Source: Pseudomonas silvicola (GTDB lineage Bacteria > Pseudomonadota > Gammaproteobacteria > Pseudomonadales > Pseudomonadaceae). From it: DNA of 64,000 nucleotides. The notes beneath the pieces were generated by a model. It was given only the letters and a program-made list of their open reading frames with translations, did not search any database and was not told the origin of the DNA. The stretch covers positions 3,884,001 to 3,948,000 of the forward strand of contig NZ_CP093280.1 of the NCBI RefSeq assembly GCF_026651855.1, written 5' to 3'. Position 1 is the stretch's first letter. Each line of letters starts with the position of its first letter. The position numbers and the translations under genes are program-made. Positions 36,757 through 46,959 of the stretch are shown here, piece by piece.

Positions 36757-38049
36757 ATGAGCGTCAAGCACCTGCTTTGCCTGTGTTCCCTGTTGCTGCC
36801 CTGCAGCGCGTTTGCCTTCTATGGCGATGCCCGCCCCGATGCCCCGGACCTGGCGGCCACCGGTACCTACAGCGTTGGTGTGCGCACCGAGCAACTGGTG
36901 CACCATGACCAGTTGGACATCCTCGCGACCCCACCTGGCCAGCACCACGACCGCGCGCTGCGTGTGGAGCTCTGGTACCCGGCCAGCCTCACGCCCGGCC
37001 AGCAACCCGGTACCACCTATACCGACGTCCTCGGCGCCGGCGCCAATGACCCCAAACGCCCCAACACACCGTTCCAGTTCGCTGGCCGCGCGGTGCGTGA
37101 CGCTAACCCCACTCCCCAGGGCCGCTACCCGCTGGTGATCCTGTCCCACGGCTACCCGGGCTCGCGCCTGCAGATGAGCTACCTCACCGAGCACCTGGCC
37201 TCGCGCGGCTACGTGGTGGCCGCCATCGACCACACCGATTCGACTCGCGCCGACAAGGCCGGTTTCGCCAGCACCTTGCTCAACCGCCCGCTGGATGACC
37301 TGTTCGTGCTCGACCAGGTGGCGACCTGGGCTCGGCCCAACAGCGGCCACTGGCTGGCCGGCAAGGTGGATGTGGACCATAGCGCCCTGATCGGTTATTC
37401 GATGGGCGGCTACGGCGCCTTGCTGGCGGGCGGCGCGGGCTTGAGTCAGGTGGCCGTGAACTTCGTGCCCGGTGGGGCCTTGCAACGCTTGCAGGCTGGC
37501 AACCCCGAGTACGCCAAGCTGCATGACCCACGCATCAAGGCGCTGATCGCCTTTGCTCCCTGGGGCGGGCGCCAGGGCTTTTTCGATGCCAAAGGCCTGG
37601 CCGGGCTGACCCTGCCGACCCTGTTCGTGGTCGGCGACCAGGACGATATCGCCGGCTACAGCGATGGCGTGCGGCGCCTGGCCGAGGGGGCGGTGAATGC
37701 CGATCGCTACCTGCTGGTGTACCAGAATGCCCGCCACAACGTGGCGCCCAACCCGCCACCGCCGGCCGCCAGCGCCAAGCCCGAGGGCTTCTCGGCCTAC
37801 AGCGAGCCCGCCTGGGACAGCACCCGCCTGAACAACCTCAACCAGCATTTCGTTACCGCGTTCCTCGACCAGCAACTCAAGGGCCAGGACCGCAGCAACT
37901 ACCTCACGCTCGTGCCCAGGGCCATCGACGGCCAATGGAAGGTCGACGCCCAGGGCAAGCCCCTGCCGGGCCACACCTACTGGGCCGGGTTCAGGAACCG
38001 CAGCGCGGTGGGCATGGAGTTCTACCATTGGCCAGCCGCGGGAAAGTGA
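36757..38049 (+). CDS. Secreted alpha/beta hydrolase (dienelactone hydrolase/PAF-acetylhydrolase-like)
   Basis: A 430-residue protein with an N-terminal signal peptide cut near SAFA. Its serine hydrolase fold has HG ([12 protein letters not shown], oxyanion), nucleophile GYSMGG (about residues 209-214), a catalytic-type Asp in VVGDQDD and His in NARHNV. Substrate is unknown; the family covers esterases and chlorophyllase-like enzymes. The end overlaps the next hydrolase gene by 4 bases. Confidence 0.85.
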   Translation: MSVKHLLCLCSLLLPCSAFAFYGDARPDAPDLAATGTYSVGVRTEQLVHHDQLDILATPPGQHHDRALRVELWYPASLTPGQQPGTTYTDVLGAGANDPKRPNTPFQFAGRAVRDANPTPQGRYPLVILSHGYPGSRLQMSYLTEHLASRGYVVAAIDHTDSTRADKAGFASTLLNRPLDDLFVLDQVATWARPNSGHWLAGKVDVDHSALIGYSMGGYGALLAGGAGLSQVAVNFVPGGALQRLQAGNPEYAKLHDPRIKALIAFAPWGGRQGFFDAKGLAGLTLPTLFVVGDQDDIAGYSDGVRRLAEGAVNADRYLLVYQNARHNVAPNPPPPAASAKPEGFSAYSEPAWDSTRLNNLNQHFVTAFLDQQLKGQDRSNYLTLVPRAIDGQWKVDAQGKPLPGHTYWAGFRNRSAVGMEFYHWPAAGK

Positions 38050-38846
38050 CACGGCTGGCCGATCAGGTGTATGGGCGGCCGAGCGGCGCGGTGCCCTTGA
38101 CGCTGGACCTGTACCGGCCAGCCGACCATCGCCCCCGGCACCCGTTGCTGGTGTTTGTCCATGGCGGCGGCTGGGAAGCCGGTGATGCGCGCAGCAACGT
38201 CGCTTTCAGCGACTTTCCCGCGCAGTTGCAAGCCTTGGCCGCCCAGGGCTATGTGGTGGCCTCAGTGAACTACCGGCTCAGCGGCCAAGCCCCGTACCCG
38301 GCAGCGGTAGCTGACATTCAAGCGGCGCTGGCCTGGTTGCACGCCCACGCCGGACCGTTGGCCATCGACCCTCAACGTACGGGGTTGTGGGGCGTGTCGG
38401 CGGGAGCGCACCTGGCCGCACTGGCAGCCTTGACGGCGCGGCCAGAGCAGCGGGTGCAGGCCCTGGTGGCCTGGTACGGCGCCTTTGACTTAGAGACGCT
38501 GGCGGCATTCCCTCCGGCCACCGCCGACGCGGCGCGGCGCTGGCTGGGCTGCACCACGGGCACGTGTGCTCAAGCGTTGGCCGCCAGTCCCGTCAGTCAC
38601 CTGCGCGGGCCCTTGCCACCGACCTTGCTGCTTCACGGGGATCAGGACGCGGTCATTCCCATGGCCCAGTCACAGGGCATGCATCAGGCGCTGCGACGGG
38701 CGGGCGGCGATAGCACGCTGATCGTTATCCCAGGCGTGGGGCACAGCTTCGCCAGTCCCGACCTCGCACGCCGCCAGGCTGCGATCGAGCAGGCCATGCA
38801 CGCCAGCGAAGCGTTCTGGCACCGGGTGCTTCAACCGGCCGGCTGA
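38046..38846 (+). CDS. Alpha/beta hydrolase (BD-FAE/esterase type)
   Basis: A 266-residue cytoplasmic esterase. The HGGGW oxyanion motif is at about residues 39-43, the nucleophile elbow is GVSAGAH (about 118-124), and the triad Asp and His lie in HGDQDAV and GVGHSF. The GTG at 38046 overlaps the upstream stop as GTGA, so the two hydrolases are translated as a pair. No ATG start exists in the required place. It converges on the MFS gene, overlapping it by 16 bp. Confidence 0.83.
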   Translation: MTRLADQVYGRPSGAVPLTLDLYRPADHRPRHPLLVFVHGGGWEAGDARSNVAFSDFPAQLQALAAQGYVVASVNYRLSGQAPYPAAVADIQAALAWLHAHAGPLAIDPQRTGLWGVSAGAHLAALAALTARPEQRVQALVAWYGAFDLETLAAFPPATADAARRWLGCTTGTCAQALAASPVSHLRGPLPPTLLLHGDQDAVIPMAQSQGMHQALRRAGGDSTLIVIPGVGHSFASPDLARRQAAIEQAMHASEAFWHRVLQPAG

Positions 38847-40012
38847 GCCCGGGGCAGGGCGGGTGTGCCGGGCAGCGCCAGGCCCAGCACACCGAGCAGT
38901 GGCAGCGCCGCGCACAGGCGGAACATCGTCACCATGCCCACCTGGTCGGCCAATTGCCCCAACCCGGCCGCGGCCAGGCCACTGACCCCGAAGGTCAAGC
39001 CGAAAAACAACCCCGCCACCAGGCCGGTCCGTCCCGGCAACAGTTCCTGGGCCATGACCAGGATGGCGGCGAAGGCCGAGGCCAGGACCAGACCGATGAG
39101 GACCGCCAGCACCAGGGTCCACGGCAGGCTGACGTAGGGCAGCAGCAAGGTAAACGGGCAGGCGCCGAGGATCGACATCACCACCACCGGCTTGCGCCCG
39201 ATGCGGTCCCCCAGCGGGCCGCCGATCAACGTGCCGGCGGCGATGGCGGCCAGGAACAGGAACAGCTGCACCTGCGCCTGGGCGGTGGACAGCTGGAAAC
39301 GCTCGATCAGGAAGAATGTGTAGTAGTTGGCCATGGCCGCCAGGTACACGTACTTCGATAGCACCAGCACGGCCAGCAGGGCCAGGGGCCGGCGCACGTC
39401 GGCGGTCAACGGGGTCGGGCGCTGGCGCGGCGCCGCTGGCCCCACGGCATTCGGCACTGCTGTCACCAGCCAGGCCAGCAGGCCGGCGCCAGCCAGCGCC
39501 AGGGCCAGCAGCCAGAGCGCGCCCCGAGCCAGGGGCAGCAACAGCAACGCCGCCAGCAGCAGGGGGCCCAAGGCCGAACCGATGTTGCCGCCCAACTGGA
39601 ACAGCGACTGCGCCAGCCCCGGACGCCCGGCCGCCAGTTGCCGCGCCAGCCGCGAGCCCTGAGGGTGAAACAGCGACGAGCCGAGCCCGACCATCGCCGC
39701 GGCGGCCAACAGGCCATGGAAACCCTCGGCCATTCCCAGCAGGCCCATGCCCGCGGCCATGCACAGCATTGACAACGGCAACAGCCGCGGCAGCTCGAAG
39801 CGGTCGATCAGCGCACCCACCAACGGCTGGCACAGCGAGCCGCAGGCATGGAACGCCAGGGTCACCAGGCCGATCTGCGCATAAGTGAGGTGCAAGTCGA
39901 GTTTGAGGCGCGGGTACAGCGAGGGCAGCACGGCCTGGAACAGGTCATTGAACACATGGGCGCCGGCCAGCAGCAACAGCAGGGGCAGGGCGGTGCGCGA
40001 GGTACGGGTCAT
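38831..40012 (-). CDS. MFS exporter, fosmidomycin-resistance (Fsr) family
   Basis: A 393-residue major facilitator with 12 predicted helices. The N-terminal AHVFNDLFQAVLPSLYP and LVTLAFHACGSLCQPLVG, with QPLVG near helix 2, and the downstream GGPLGDRIGRKP between helices 6 and 8 are typical of the Fsr branch. Export of a small toxic compound is expected. The ATG at 40012 (MTRTSRTALP) begins just before the first helix; an in-frame Met at 40108 was rejected. Confidence 0.87.
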   Translation of the reverse strand: MTRTSRTALPLLLLLAGAHVFNDLFQAVLPSLYPRLKLDLHLTYAQIGLVTLAFHACGSLCQPLVGALIDRFELPRLLPLSMLCMAAGMGLLGMAEGFHGLLAAAAMVGLGSSLFHPQGSRLARQLAAGRPGLAQSLFQLGGNIGSALGPLLLAALLLLPLARGALWLLALALAGAGLLAWLVTAVPNAVGPAAPRQRPTPLTADVRRPLALLAVLVLSKYVYLAAMANYYTFFLIERFQLSTAQAQVQLFLFLAAIAAGTLIGGPLGDRIGRKPVVVMSILGACPFTLLLPYVSLPWTLVLAVLIGLVLASAFAAILVMAQELLPGRTGLVAGLFFGLTFGVSGLAAAGLGQLADQVGMVTMFRLCAALPLLGVLGLALPGTPALPRAQPAG

Positions 40013-40260
40013 GGCAGGTCCGGCAGGCAAGGGGCGCCCTGTGGCCGGGACGCCGGGGTCGGTCAGTAGACCCCGTTGCCGGTTGTGTGGCCAATGCATA
40101 TTCATCAAAGTTTTTTTGCGTGTCGCGAATAACCGCTGGCGCCCGCCAGTGGCCTGACTTATGCCGAATCAATGGGTTGCATGTGTTTTTCGGTATTTAG
40201 CCCTGACCCGTCCGTCGTGGTTTAACGGCGCCGTGCCCCCCAACACCCCACGGAGCTTGC

Positions 40261-41268
40261 ATGTACCGATCCCTGTTCACCGCGCTCACCCTCAGCCTGT
40301 GCTGCGCCCATGCTTCGGCGCACACCCTGTTGCGCGTGGCCGTCCCGGATATCGGCGCAGGCACCACGCCTGCCGGTGGTGGTCTGGTGGACGTGATCCA
40401 TAACCAGCACCTGCTGGAGCAGGCCTTCGCGGCGGACGGGGTCGAGGTGAAGTGGCTGTTCTTCAAAGGCGCCGGGCCGCTGATCAATGAGTCCATCGCC
40501 AGCGGCCAAGTGGACATGGCCTACCTGGGCGACCTGGCCAGCATCGTGGGCAAGGCCAACGGCCTGGACACCCGCATCGTCGCCGTCGCCGCCCGGGGCG
40601 TCAGCCACTACCTGGCGGTGCCGCCGGACTCGCCGGTCAAGAACCTGGCAGACCTCCGGGGCAAGACCGTGGGATTGTTCCGTGGCACTGCAGCGCAGTT
40701 GTCCTTCATCCAAGCGCTGAACACCGCGGGCATGACGGAAAAGGATGTGCGGGTGGTCAACCTCGACTTCGTCGCCGCCAGTGCCGCCCTGGCCGCCCGC
40801 CAGATCGACGCCACCTGGGGCGGCGCCAACGTCCTGGCCCTGCGTGACAAGGGCCTGGCCGCCGTGCCGCTGTCCACCCGCAGCCTGGGCGGTGCCGGGG
40901 AATTGGCCGGCCTGGTGCTGGTGACCGGGGCCCTGGCCCAGGCCCACCCGGACTGGCCCGCGCGCATTGCCCAGGTGCAGCGCCAGGCTGCCGACTGGGC
41001 CGCTGCCCCAGAGCATCGCGACGCCTACCTGCGGTTGCAGGCGGACCAGGCGGCTTACCCCGAGGCCATCCTGCGTGCCGACCTTGAAGGCGCTGCGCCC
41101 TTGTCGGTGCTGCTGTCGCCCACCCCTGACCCAGCGTTCATCGCCCGTTTGCAGCAAGCGGTGGAGGTCGCGCTGAAGGCGCGACTGATCCGCCGTGATG
41201 TCCAGGTCCGCGACTGGCTGGCCACCCCCCCACCGGGCGTACCTGCGCAGACCGCCGCCGCTCATTGA
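40261..41268 (+). CDS. Sulfonate/nitrate-type ABC binding protein without partner genes
   Basis: A 335-residue periplasmic binding protein of the SsuA/NMT1 family with a signal peptide ending near ASA. Characteristic stretches are GPLINESIASGQVDMAYLGDLA and LRGKTVGLFRGTAAQLSF. Family members bind alkanesulfonates, taurine or thiamine precursors. Neither permease nor ATPase is encoded nearby. It is the first gene of a same-strand series with a TonB receptor (32 bp gap). Confidence 0.83.
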   Translation: MYRSLFTALTLSLCCAHASAHTLLRVAVPDIGAGTTPAGGGLVDVIHNQHLLEQAFAADGVEVKWLFFKGAGPLINESIASGQVDMAYLGDLASIVGKANGLDTRIVAVAARGVSHYLAVPPDSPVKNLADLRGKTVGLFRGTAAQLSFIQALNTAGMTEKDVRVVNLDFVAASAALAARQIDATWGGANVLALRDKGLAAVPLSTRSLGGAGELAGLVLVTGALAQAHPDWPARIAQVQRQAADWAAAPEHRDAYLRLQADQAAYPEAILRADLEGAAPLSVLLSPTPDPAFIARLQQAVEVALKARLIRRDVQVRDWLATPPPGVPAQTAAAH

Positions 41269-41300
41269 ACCGAACCGCCCCACGATTGCACGGACACCCC

Positions 41301-43553
41301 ATGAAGCACTTTGCCCTGAACCCCTGTACCTCGCTGCTGGCGTTGATGATCGGCGGCGCCAGTACCGGCGCCTTCGCTGACGAGACCAGCCCGGCCGCCT
41401 CCAGCACCGAGCCGCAACTGCAGACCGTCAACGTCGAGGCCGCGCGCGCTGTCGATGCCCAGCAACCGCCAGCGTCCACCCAGACCCTGAGCGGCAACAC
41501 CTTGCAGCAGCAGCGCATCGACCGTCTGCAAGACTTGCAGCAACTGGCCTCGGGCCTGGATGTGGCCACGGTCAACGCGTACGACACACGCATCACCATT
41601 CGCGGGGTGGGTGACGGCGGCGGCAGCGAGATCAACATCGGCATGCCCAGCAGCGTCGGGCTGTTCCTCGACAACGTGTACCTCAGCCGCCCCGGCATGC
41701 TCTCCAACGACCTGGTGGACATTGACAGCGCCAGCGTGCTCAGTGGCCCCCAGGGCACGCTCAAAGGCTATAACACCACCGGTGGCGCCATCGACATCCA
41801 TAGCCGCCCACCCACCTTCACCCCCGAAGGCTCGGTGCGCCAGTCGGTGGGCAGCCATGGCTACACCCAGACCCAGGCCATGCTCTCCGGGCCCCTGGGC
41901 GACGGCTGGGCCGGGCGCATCAACCTGTCCCACACCGAGCGCGGTGGCACGGTGGAGAACATCACCAACGGTCATGAACTGGGCGGCAGCATCCAGGACG
42001 GCTTTCGCGGCCAGCTGCTGTACAAGCCCGACGATGATTTCAGCCTGCGCTTGATCGCCGACTACAACAAGGCCAGCAGTGACCCGGTGCTGGTGCTGGA
42101 CGCCACCCATGCCATCAATGGCGTCGACACCTACCGCAACCGCGCGGCGCTGCTGGGCGCGGACGTGGTGAGCGGTGGGCGCAAGGTTGCCCTGGACGAT
42201 GAAAGCAGTGCCAAGGTAGCTCAGGGCGGCGTTTCCGCCGAGGCCAACTGGCGCCTGGGCGAGGGCTACAACCTGCGTTCGGTGACCTCGTACCGTTACT
42301 TCGGCTTCACGCCCAAGACCGCTGACAACCTGGACGTGCCGCTGTATTCGGACAGCGGCGGCGATGTACGCGACCGCGTCTGGTCCCAGGATTTCCGCCT
42401 GGACTCCCCCCGTGGCGAGTTCTTCGACTACGCGTTGGGCGCCGCCTATTTCGGCGAGAACCTGGACACCTATGCCCACGACCATTACGCGGCGTATTAC
42501 CCGACGATCTACTACGCCAGCACCACCAATACCAACAAATTGGTGCAGCGCTGGGGCGAGCTGAATGAGGAAGTGTTCTCCACCTGGGCTCAGGGCACCT
42601 GGCATGTGACCGACACGTTCGACATCACCGCCGGCGCCCGCGAAACCTATGAGAAGAAATCCGGCTCGTTCCGTCGGGTCAACAAGAACGACTTTTACTC
42701 CGGCGACCTCAACCAGTACAGCCGCCTGCCGGCGGCGATGGTCAACTTCAGCTACCAGTTGCAGCCGAACCTGCAGACCTACCTGACGGTGGCCTACGGG
42801 CAAAAGTCCGGTGGCCTTAACATATCCTCTGGCGCGGCCACCAAGGCCGGCACCGACAGTCTGTTCATCGACCCGGAAACCACCAAGGGCGCCGAACTGG
42901 GCTTCAAGGGCCATTGGCTGGATAGCCGGGTGAACCTGGACACGGCGCTGTTCTGGTCGCAGATCTCCAAATTCCAGACCACCGCCTACGACCTGGACAG
43001 CCAGAGCAGTTACCTGATCAACGCCGGCACCCTGCGTTCGCGAGGGGTGCAGACCACCTTGAACCTCAAGCCCCTGCCGGGTTGGAGCATCGACTTCAAC
43101 GCCACGCTACTGGACAACAAGTACCTGGATTTCAAGAACGCCACCTGCCCACCGGAAGTGACCCTGGCGGCCAACGCCCCGGCCACCTGTGACCAGAGCG
43201 GCAACCGCGTATTCCGCTCGCCGAAGCTGACCTACACCCTCGCCAGCCGCTACGAGTGGCAGGCCCTGGACGGCCTGGATGCCTTCGTGGCCGGGCGTTG
43301 GGCCTATCGCACCTGGGCCTATGGCACGGTGGACGATTCGGCCTTCACCCGCATTCCCGGCTATGGCGTGCTGGCGCTCTCCACCGGCCTGGGCGGCAAG
43401 TACGGTGAGGGGCACTGGAGCACCTCGCTGTGGGTGAACAACGCCCTTGATAAACGTTACTACCAGTCGCTCAATACCGGCGACTACGGCACTGCCTTCG
43501 GCGTGCTGGGCGACCCGCGCACGGTGGGCGTCACCCTCGGTTATGACTTCTAG
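41301..43553 (+). CDS. TonB-dependent outer-membrane receptor
   Basis: A 750-residue receptor. A signal peptide ends near AFA, a TonB-box/plug start LQTVNVEAARAVD follows, then the plug (about 55-170, with TIRGVGDGGGSEINIGMPSSVGLFLDNVY) and a 22-strand barrel ending in LGYDF. The pattern LFLDNVYLSRPG is typical of receptors for sugars or sulfated/siderophore-like ligands. It lies between the orphan binding protein and the lyase-like gene, so the imported ligand is probably a glycan fragment or sulfonate (inference). Confidence 0.9.
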   Translation: MKHFALNPCTSLLALMIGGASTGAFADETSPAASSTEPQLQTVNVEAARAVDAQQPPASTQTLSGNTLQQQRIDRLQDLQQLASGLDVATVNAYDTRITIRGVGDGGGSEINIGMPSSVGLFLDNVYLSRPGMLSNDLVDIDSASVLSGPQGTLKGYNTTGGAIDIHSRPPTFTPEGSVRQSVGSHGYTQTQAMLSGPLGDGWAGRINLSHTERGGTVENITNGHELGGSIQDGFRGQLLYKPDDDFSLRLIADYNKASSDPVLVLDATHAINGVDTYRNRAALLGADVVSGGRKVALDDESSAKVAQGGVSAEANWRLGEGYNLRSVTSYRYFGFTPKTADNLDVPLYSDSGGDVRDRVWSQDFRLDSPRGEFFDYALGAAYFGENLDTYAHDHYAAYYPTIYYASTTNTNKLVQRWGELNEEVFSTWAQGTWHVTDTFDITAGARETYEKKSGSFRRVNKNDFYSGDLNQYSRLPAAMVNFSYQLQPNLQTYLTVAYGQKSGGLNISSGAATKAGTDSLFIDPETTKGAELGFKGHWLDSRVNLDTALFWSQISKFQTTAYDLDSQSSYLINAGTLRSRGVQTTLNLKPLPGWSIDFNATLLDNKYLDFKNATCPPEVTLAANAPATCDQSGNRVFRSPKLTYTLASRYEWQALDGLDAFVAGRWAYRTWAYGTVDDSAFTRIPGYGVLALSTGLGGKYGEGHWSTSLWVNNALDKRYYQSLNTGDYGTAFGVLGDPRTVGVTLGYDF

Positions 43554-43565
43554 GGGCGCGAAGCA

Positions 43566-46316
43566 ATGGACTCGATGATGTTCAACCGCCGCAGCTTCAT
43601 GCGCGGCAGTGCGCTACTGGCTGGCGGCGTTCCCTTTATCGGCAGTGCCCAGGCGGCTACGCCTGCGTCCGGGCCGTTGCGCACGGCCTTGGGCTGGCTG
43701 GGCGGCAACGTCCCGGGCAGTTTCGCCGGGGTCACCTGGGGCACGCCCTGGCCTCAGGGCCTGGTACCGGCCAGCAGCGGTTTCGAGCTGCGTGGGGAGG
43801 GCCAGGTGGCGCCCGTGCAGAGCTGGCCGCTGGCCTATTGGCCGGATGGCAGCCTGAAGTGGAGCGCCCATGCCCTGGGGCCCCAGCCACAGGTGGCAGC
43901 CCGCTATGAACTCAGCCCATTGGTGGCGCCGCCGGCCGCCAGCGCAAGCCTGGTGACGGAGCACGCGGACCACCTGGTACTGGATACCGGCGTGCTGCGC
44001 TGCGACATTCCACGCCAGGGCGATGTGCTGCTGGCCCGTGTCAGCCGCCAGGGCCAGCCGACCCTGCAAGGCGGCCACCTGCTGCTGCACGTCCAGGGTG
44101 ACCCCGACCAGCCGGGTACCCGGCTCGAGCAATACCGCAGTCAGATCGACACCGTGGTGGTGGAACAGCAGGGCCCGGTGCGTGCGGTCATCACCTTGCG
44201 CGGCAGCCACCAACTGAGCCAGGGCACGCGGCGCCTGCTGCCCTTTACCCTGCGCCTGTACGCTTACGCCCACAGCGACCGTTTGCGCCTGGTGCACTCG
44301 TTCGTGTTCGACGCCGACGAGCATCAGGACTTCATCAAGGGCATCGCGCTGCGCTTCGACACCCCGCAGACGGCGGCCCTGCACGACCGCCATGTCCGCT
44401 TCGTGGCGGCCAATGGCGGTGTCTTCGCCGAAGCGGTACGCGGCCTCACCGGCCTGCGTCGCGACCCCGGGGAAGCGGTGCGGCGTGCGCAGATCGACGG
44501 GCGGGCGACGCCGCCGGTGGCGCAGTTCGCCCCTGAAGTTGCCCAACGCCTGCAGTACATCCCGGCGTTCGGCAGTTACCGCCTGCTGCAGGCCCACCCG
44601 GACGGCTATCAGATCACCAAGCGCACCGCCCGGGGCCATGGCTGGCTCAACAGCGCCACCGGCGAGCGCGCGGCCGGGGTAGGTTACCTGGGGTCGCCCG
44701 GTGGCGGCGTGGTGTTCGGCGTGCGCAATTTCTGGCAGAGCTACCCGGCGCAACTGGATATCAGCGACGCCCATACCGACCTGGCCCAGGTGACGCTGTG
44801 GCTATGGGCCGCCCAGGCGGCGCCCATGGACTTGCGGTTTTACCATGACGGGATGGGCGAAACCGACTTCACCCGCCAGCGCGAAGCCCTGGACATCACC
44901 TACGAGGACTACGAGCCTGGGTTCGGCACACCCTTGGGTGTGGCGCGCACCAGCGAGATCGAACTGCAGTGTGTCGCCGCCACGCCCAGCAACGCGCAAC
45001 TGGTGGACATCGCCCGGCGTATTCAGGACCCACCCCTGCTGGTGGCCGACCCTTCCCGTTTGCACCGTGCCGGGGTGTTCGGCCCTGACTGGGCACCCGC
45101 AGACCCCCATGCCTCGGCTACCCGCGGCCTTGAAGCGCAACTGGCGTTCTATTTCGACTTCTACCGCGACGAAGTAGAGCAGCGTCGCTGGTACGGTTTC
45201 TGGGACTACGGCGACGTCATGCACACCTACGACGAAGACCGCCATGTGTGGCGTTACGACGTGGGTGGCTACGCCTGGGACAACTCCGAACTGAGCACCG
45301 ACCTGTGGCTGTGGTACTACTTCCTGCGTACTGGGCGCCAAGATGTGTTCCGCATGGCCGAGGCCATGACGCGCCACACCGGTGAGGTGGACGTGCACCA
45401 CATCGGCCGCTTCGCCCCGCTGGGCTCGCGGCACAATGTGCAGCACTGGGGCGACAGCGCCAAGCAGTTGCGGATCTCCACGGTGGCCAACCGTCGGTTC
45501 CTGTATTACCTGACGGCCGACGAGCGGGTAGGTGAGTTGATGCACGCCCAGGTCGAGGCCTTGCGCACCCTGCGCGAGGTGGTGCCAGGGCGCAAGGTGG
45601 GCCAGCAGCGCGATGCCCGCGACGGCTACGCCAGCATCGCCTTCGGCACTGACTGGGGCGCCATCGCCGCAGCCTGGCTCACCGAGTGGGAGCGGACCGG
45701 CGACCCGGCGCTGGCCCGTCGCCTGCGCAACAGCATGGACAGCATCGCCGCACAGCCCCATGGGTTTTTCACCGGTGTCGGCGAGATGGAACTGGACAGT
45801 GGCCGCTTCGATATCGACACCAGCGGCAAACTGACCGTGTCGCACCTGTCGGCCGTGTTCGGTTTGGCGGAAATCTGCAGCGAGCTCTTGCAGGTATTGC
45901 CTTCGGCACGGTTCGAAAGCGCCTGGCTGGATTACTGCAGGTTGTACAACGCCCCCGCCGTGCAGGTGCGCCATGCCTTGGGCAAGCCGCTGGGCAACCT
46001 CAACCTGGCCCAGGGCCACGCGCGCCTGACTGCATTCGCCGGCTGGCGGCTGAACGACCGCAGCCTGCAACGCCGGGCCTGGCAAGAGTTCGCCGCCGGC
46101 TCCGGGGGTATCCCGCGGCCCAACCGCGAACTGCACCAGGTGCTGGTACCGGCCTACGTGCGGGACCTGAGCGAGCCGGGGCCGGTGTCCGTCATCGATG
46201 AACGCGCGGGCACCTCGGCGGGCGCCAACCTGTCCACCAACGCGGTCGCCCAATGGGGGCTGACGGCCATGGCCCTGCTGGCGCTGGCCGGCCGCCCGAT
46301 TTCCCATGAGCAGTGA
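43566..46316 (+). CDS. Tat-exported rhamnogalacturonan-lyase-like protein (PcRGLX/YetA, PL26 type)
   Basis: A 916-residue protein with a Tat signal (FNRRSFMRGSALLAGGVPF, then AQA). The rest resembles the exo-rhamnogalacturonan lyase-like family that includes fungal PcRGLX and Bacillus YetA. Aromatic-rich middle repeats (GFWDYGDVMHTYDEDRHVW, ending in AWDNSELSTDLWLWYYFLRTG) suggest an (alpha/alpha) barrel. It is a candidate glycan eliminase acting in the periplasm; the substrate could be a pectin side-chain or another acidic polymer. The assignment is from family resemblance and no catalytic residue can be named. Its gene overlaps or abuts the next. Confidence 0.7.
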   Translation: MDSMMFNRRSFMRGSALLAGGVPFIGSAQAATPASGPLRTALGWLGGNVPGSFAGVTWGTPWPQGLVPASSGFELRGEGQVAPVQSWPLAYWPDGSLKWSAHALGPQPQVAARYELSPLVAPPAASASLVTEHADHLVLDTGVLRCDIPRQGDVLLARVSRQGQPTLQGGHLLLHVQGDPDQPGTRLEQYRSQIDTVVVEQQGPVRAVITLRGSHQLSQGTRRLLPFTLRLYAYAHSDRLRLVHSFVFDADEHQDFIKGIALRFDTPQTAALHDRHVRFVAANGGVFAEAVRGLTGLRRDPGEAVRRAQIDGRATPPVAQFAPEVAQRLQYIPAFGSYRLLQAHPDGYQITKRTARGHGWLNSATGERAAGVGYLGSPGGGVVFGVRNFWQSYPAQLDISDAHTDLAQVTLWLWAAQAAPMDLRFYHDGMGETDFTRQREALDITYEDYEPGFGTPLGVARTSEIELQCVAATPSNAQLVDIARRIQDPPLLVADPSRLHRAGVFGPDWAPADPHASATRGLEAQLAFYFDFYRDEVEQRRWYGFWDYGDVMHTYDEDRHVWRYDVGGYAWDNSELSTDLWLWYYFLRTGRQDVFRMAEAMTRHTGEVDVHHIGRFAPLGSRHNVQHWGDSAKQLRISTVANRRFLYYLTADERVGELMHAQVEALRTLREVVPGRKVGQQRDARDGYASIAFGTDWGAIAAAWLTEWERTGDPALARRLRNSMDSIAAQPHGFFTGVGEMELDSGRFDIDTSGKLTVSHLSAVFGLAEICSELLQVLPSARFESAWLDYCRLYNAPAVQVRHALGKPLGNLNLAQGHARLTAFAGWRLNDRSLQRRAWQEFAAGSGGIPRPNRELHQVLVPAYVRDLSEPGPVSVIDERAGTSAGANLSTNAVAQWGLTAMALLALAGRPISHEQ

Positions 46317-46332
46317 AGCTGGAGTGTTCTAC

Positions 46333-46959
46333 ATGGAAGGCAATACCCCGGGAGCTATGATCATCCAGGACCGTTTTCAACACCTTGATACCCGCCGGTG
46401 GCGGGTGGAGGCCGAATGCCCTGATGACTCCGCGGTGACCGTCCAGGGCGCAGGGCTGGTGATGGACACCAGCGCCGGCATGACCCTGTGGCTGACAGAG
46501 CGGCTTGCCGGCGCGTACCGCATCGCGTTTCGCCGCCAGGTGCTGGTGGAAGGGAAGGCCAATGACAGGCTGTCGGACTTCAACTGCTTCTGGGCGGCCC
46601 ACGAGGTGAATGGAAGCGGGTTGTCAGTGCGCGACGGCGTGCTGGAAAGCTATGACTCGCTGGCCACCTGGTACGTGGGCATGGGCGGCAACGGCAATAC
46701 CACCACGCGCTTTCGCCGCTACGACGGCAGTGTGCGCCGGCCTTTGCTGGGCGAATGGCTGGATGAAGGGCACCTGCTCAAGGCGGGGCACGATTATCAG
46801 GTAGTGATCGAAGTCACCGCTGACGGCACCGGCTTCAGTGTCGACGGTGAACGGGTGTTCCATCAGGCGCTGGCAGGCTTGCCTGCGCCGGGTTACTTCG
46901 GTTTCCGCTCGGTGTGGTCCCGGCAGCGGATCACGGACTTCAGTGTGCAAGCCCTGTGA
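46333..46959 (+). CDS. DUF6250/YesU-like protein
   Basis: A 208-residue beta-sandwich-like protein with no signal peptide, like B. subtilis YesU, which is encoded in a rhamnogalacturonan operon. It features FNCFWAAHEVNGSG, YVGMGGNGNTTTRFRRYDG and GYFGFRSVWSRQ, the family landmarks. ATG 46333 has GGAG eight bases upstream; an ATG at 46306, overlapping the lyase stop, is an alternative (217 residues). Family function is unsettled; carbohydrate binding is plausible. Its 3' end overlaps the convergent LysR gene by 20 bp. Confidence 0.7.
   Translation: MEGNTPGAMIIQDRFQHLDTRRWRVEAECPDDSAVTVQGAGLVMDTSAGMTLWLTERLAGAYRIAFRRQVLVEGKANDRLSDFNCFWAAHEVNGSGLSVRDGVLESYDSLATWYVGMGGNGNTTTRFRRYDGSVRRPLLGEWLDEGHLLKAGHDYQVVIEVTADGTGFSVDGERVFHQALAGLPAPGYFGFRSVWSRQRITDFSVQAL

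Noticed and set aside
36661-38052. 463-codon frame antisense to the hydrolase
   Set aside because: Shadow of an alpha/beta hydrolase with intact motifs.
41262-42914. 550-codon frame antisense to the second TonB receptor
   Set aside because: Shadow; no recognisable fold and no ribosome-binding sequence.
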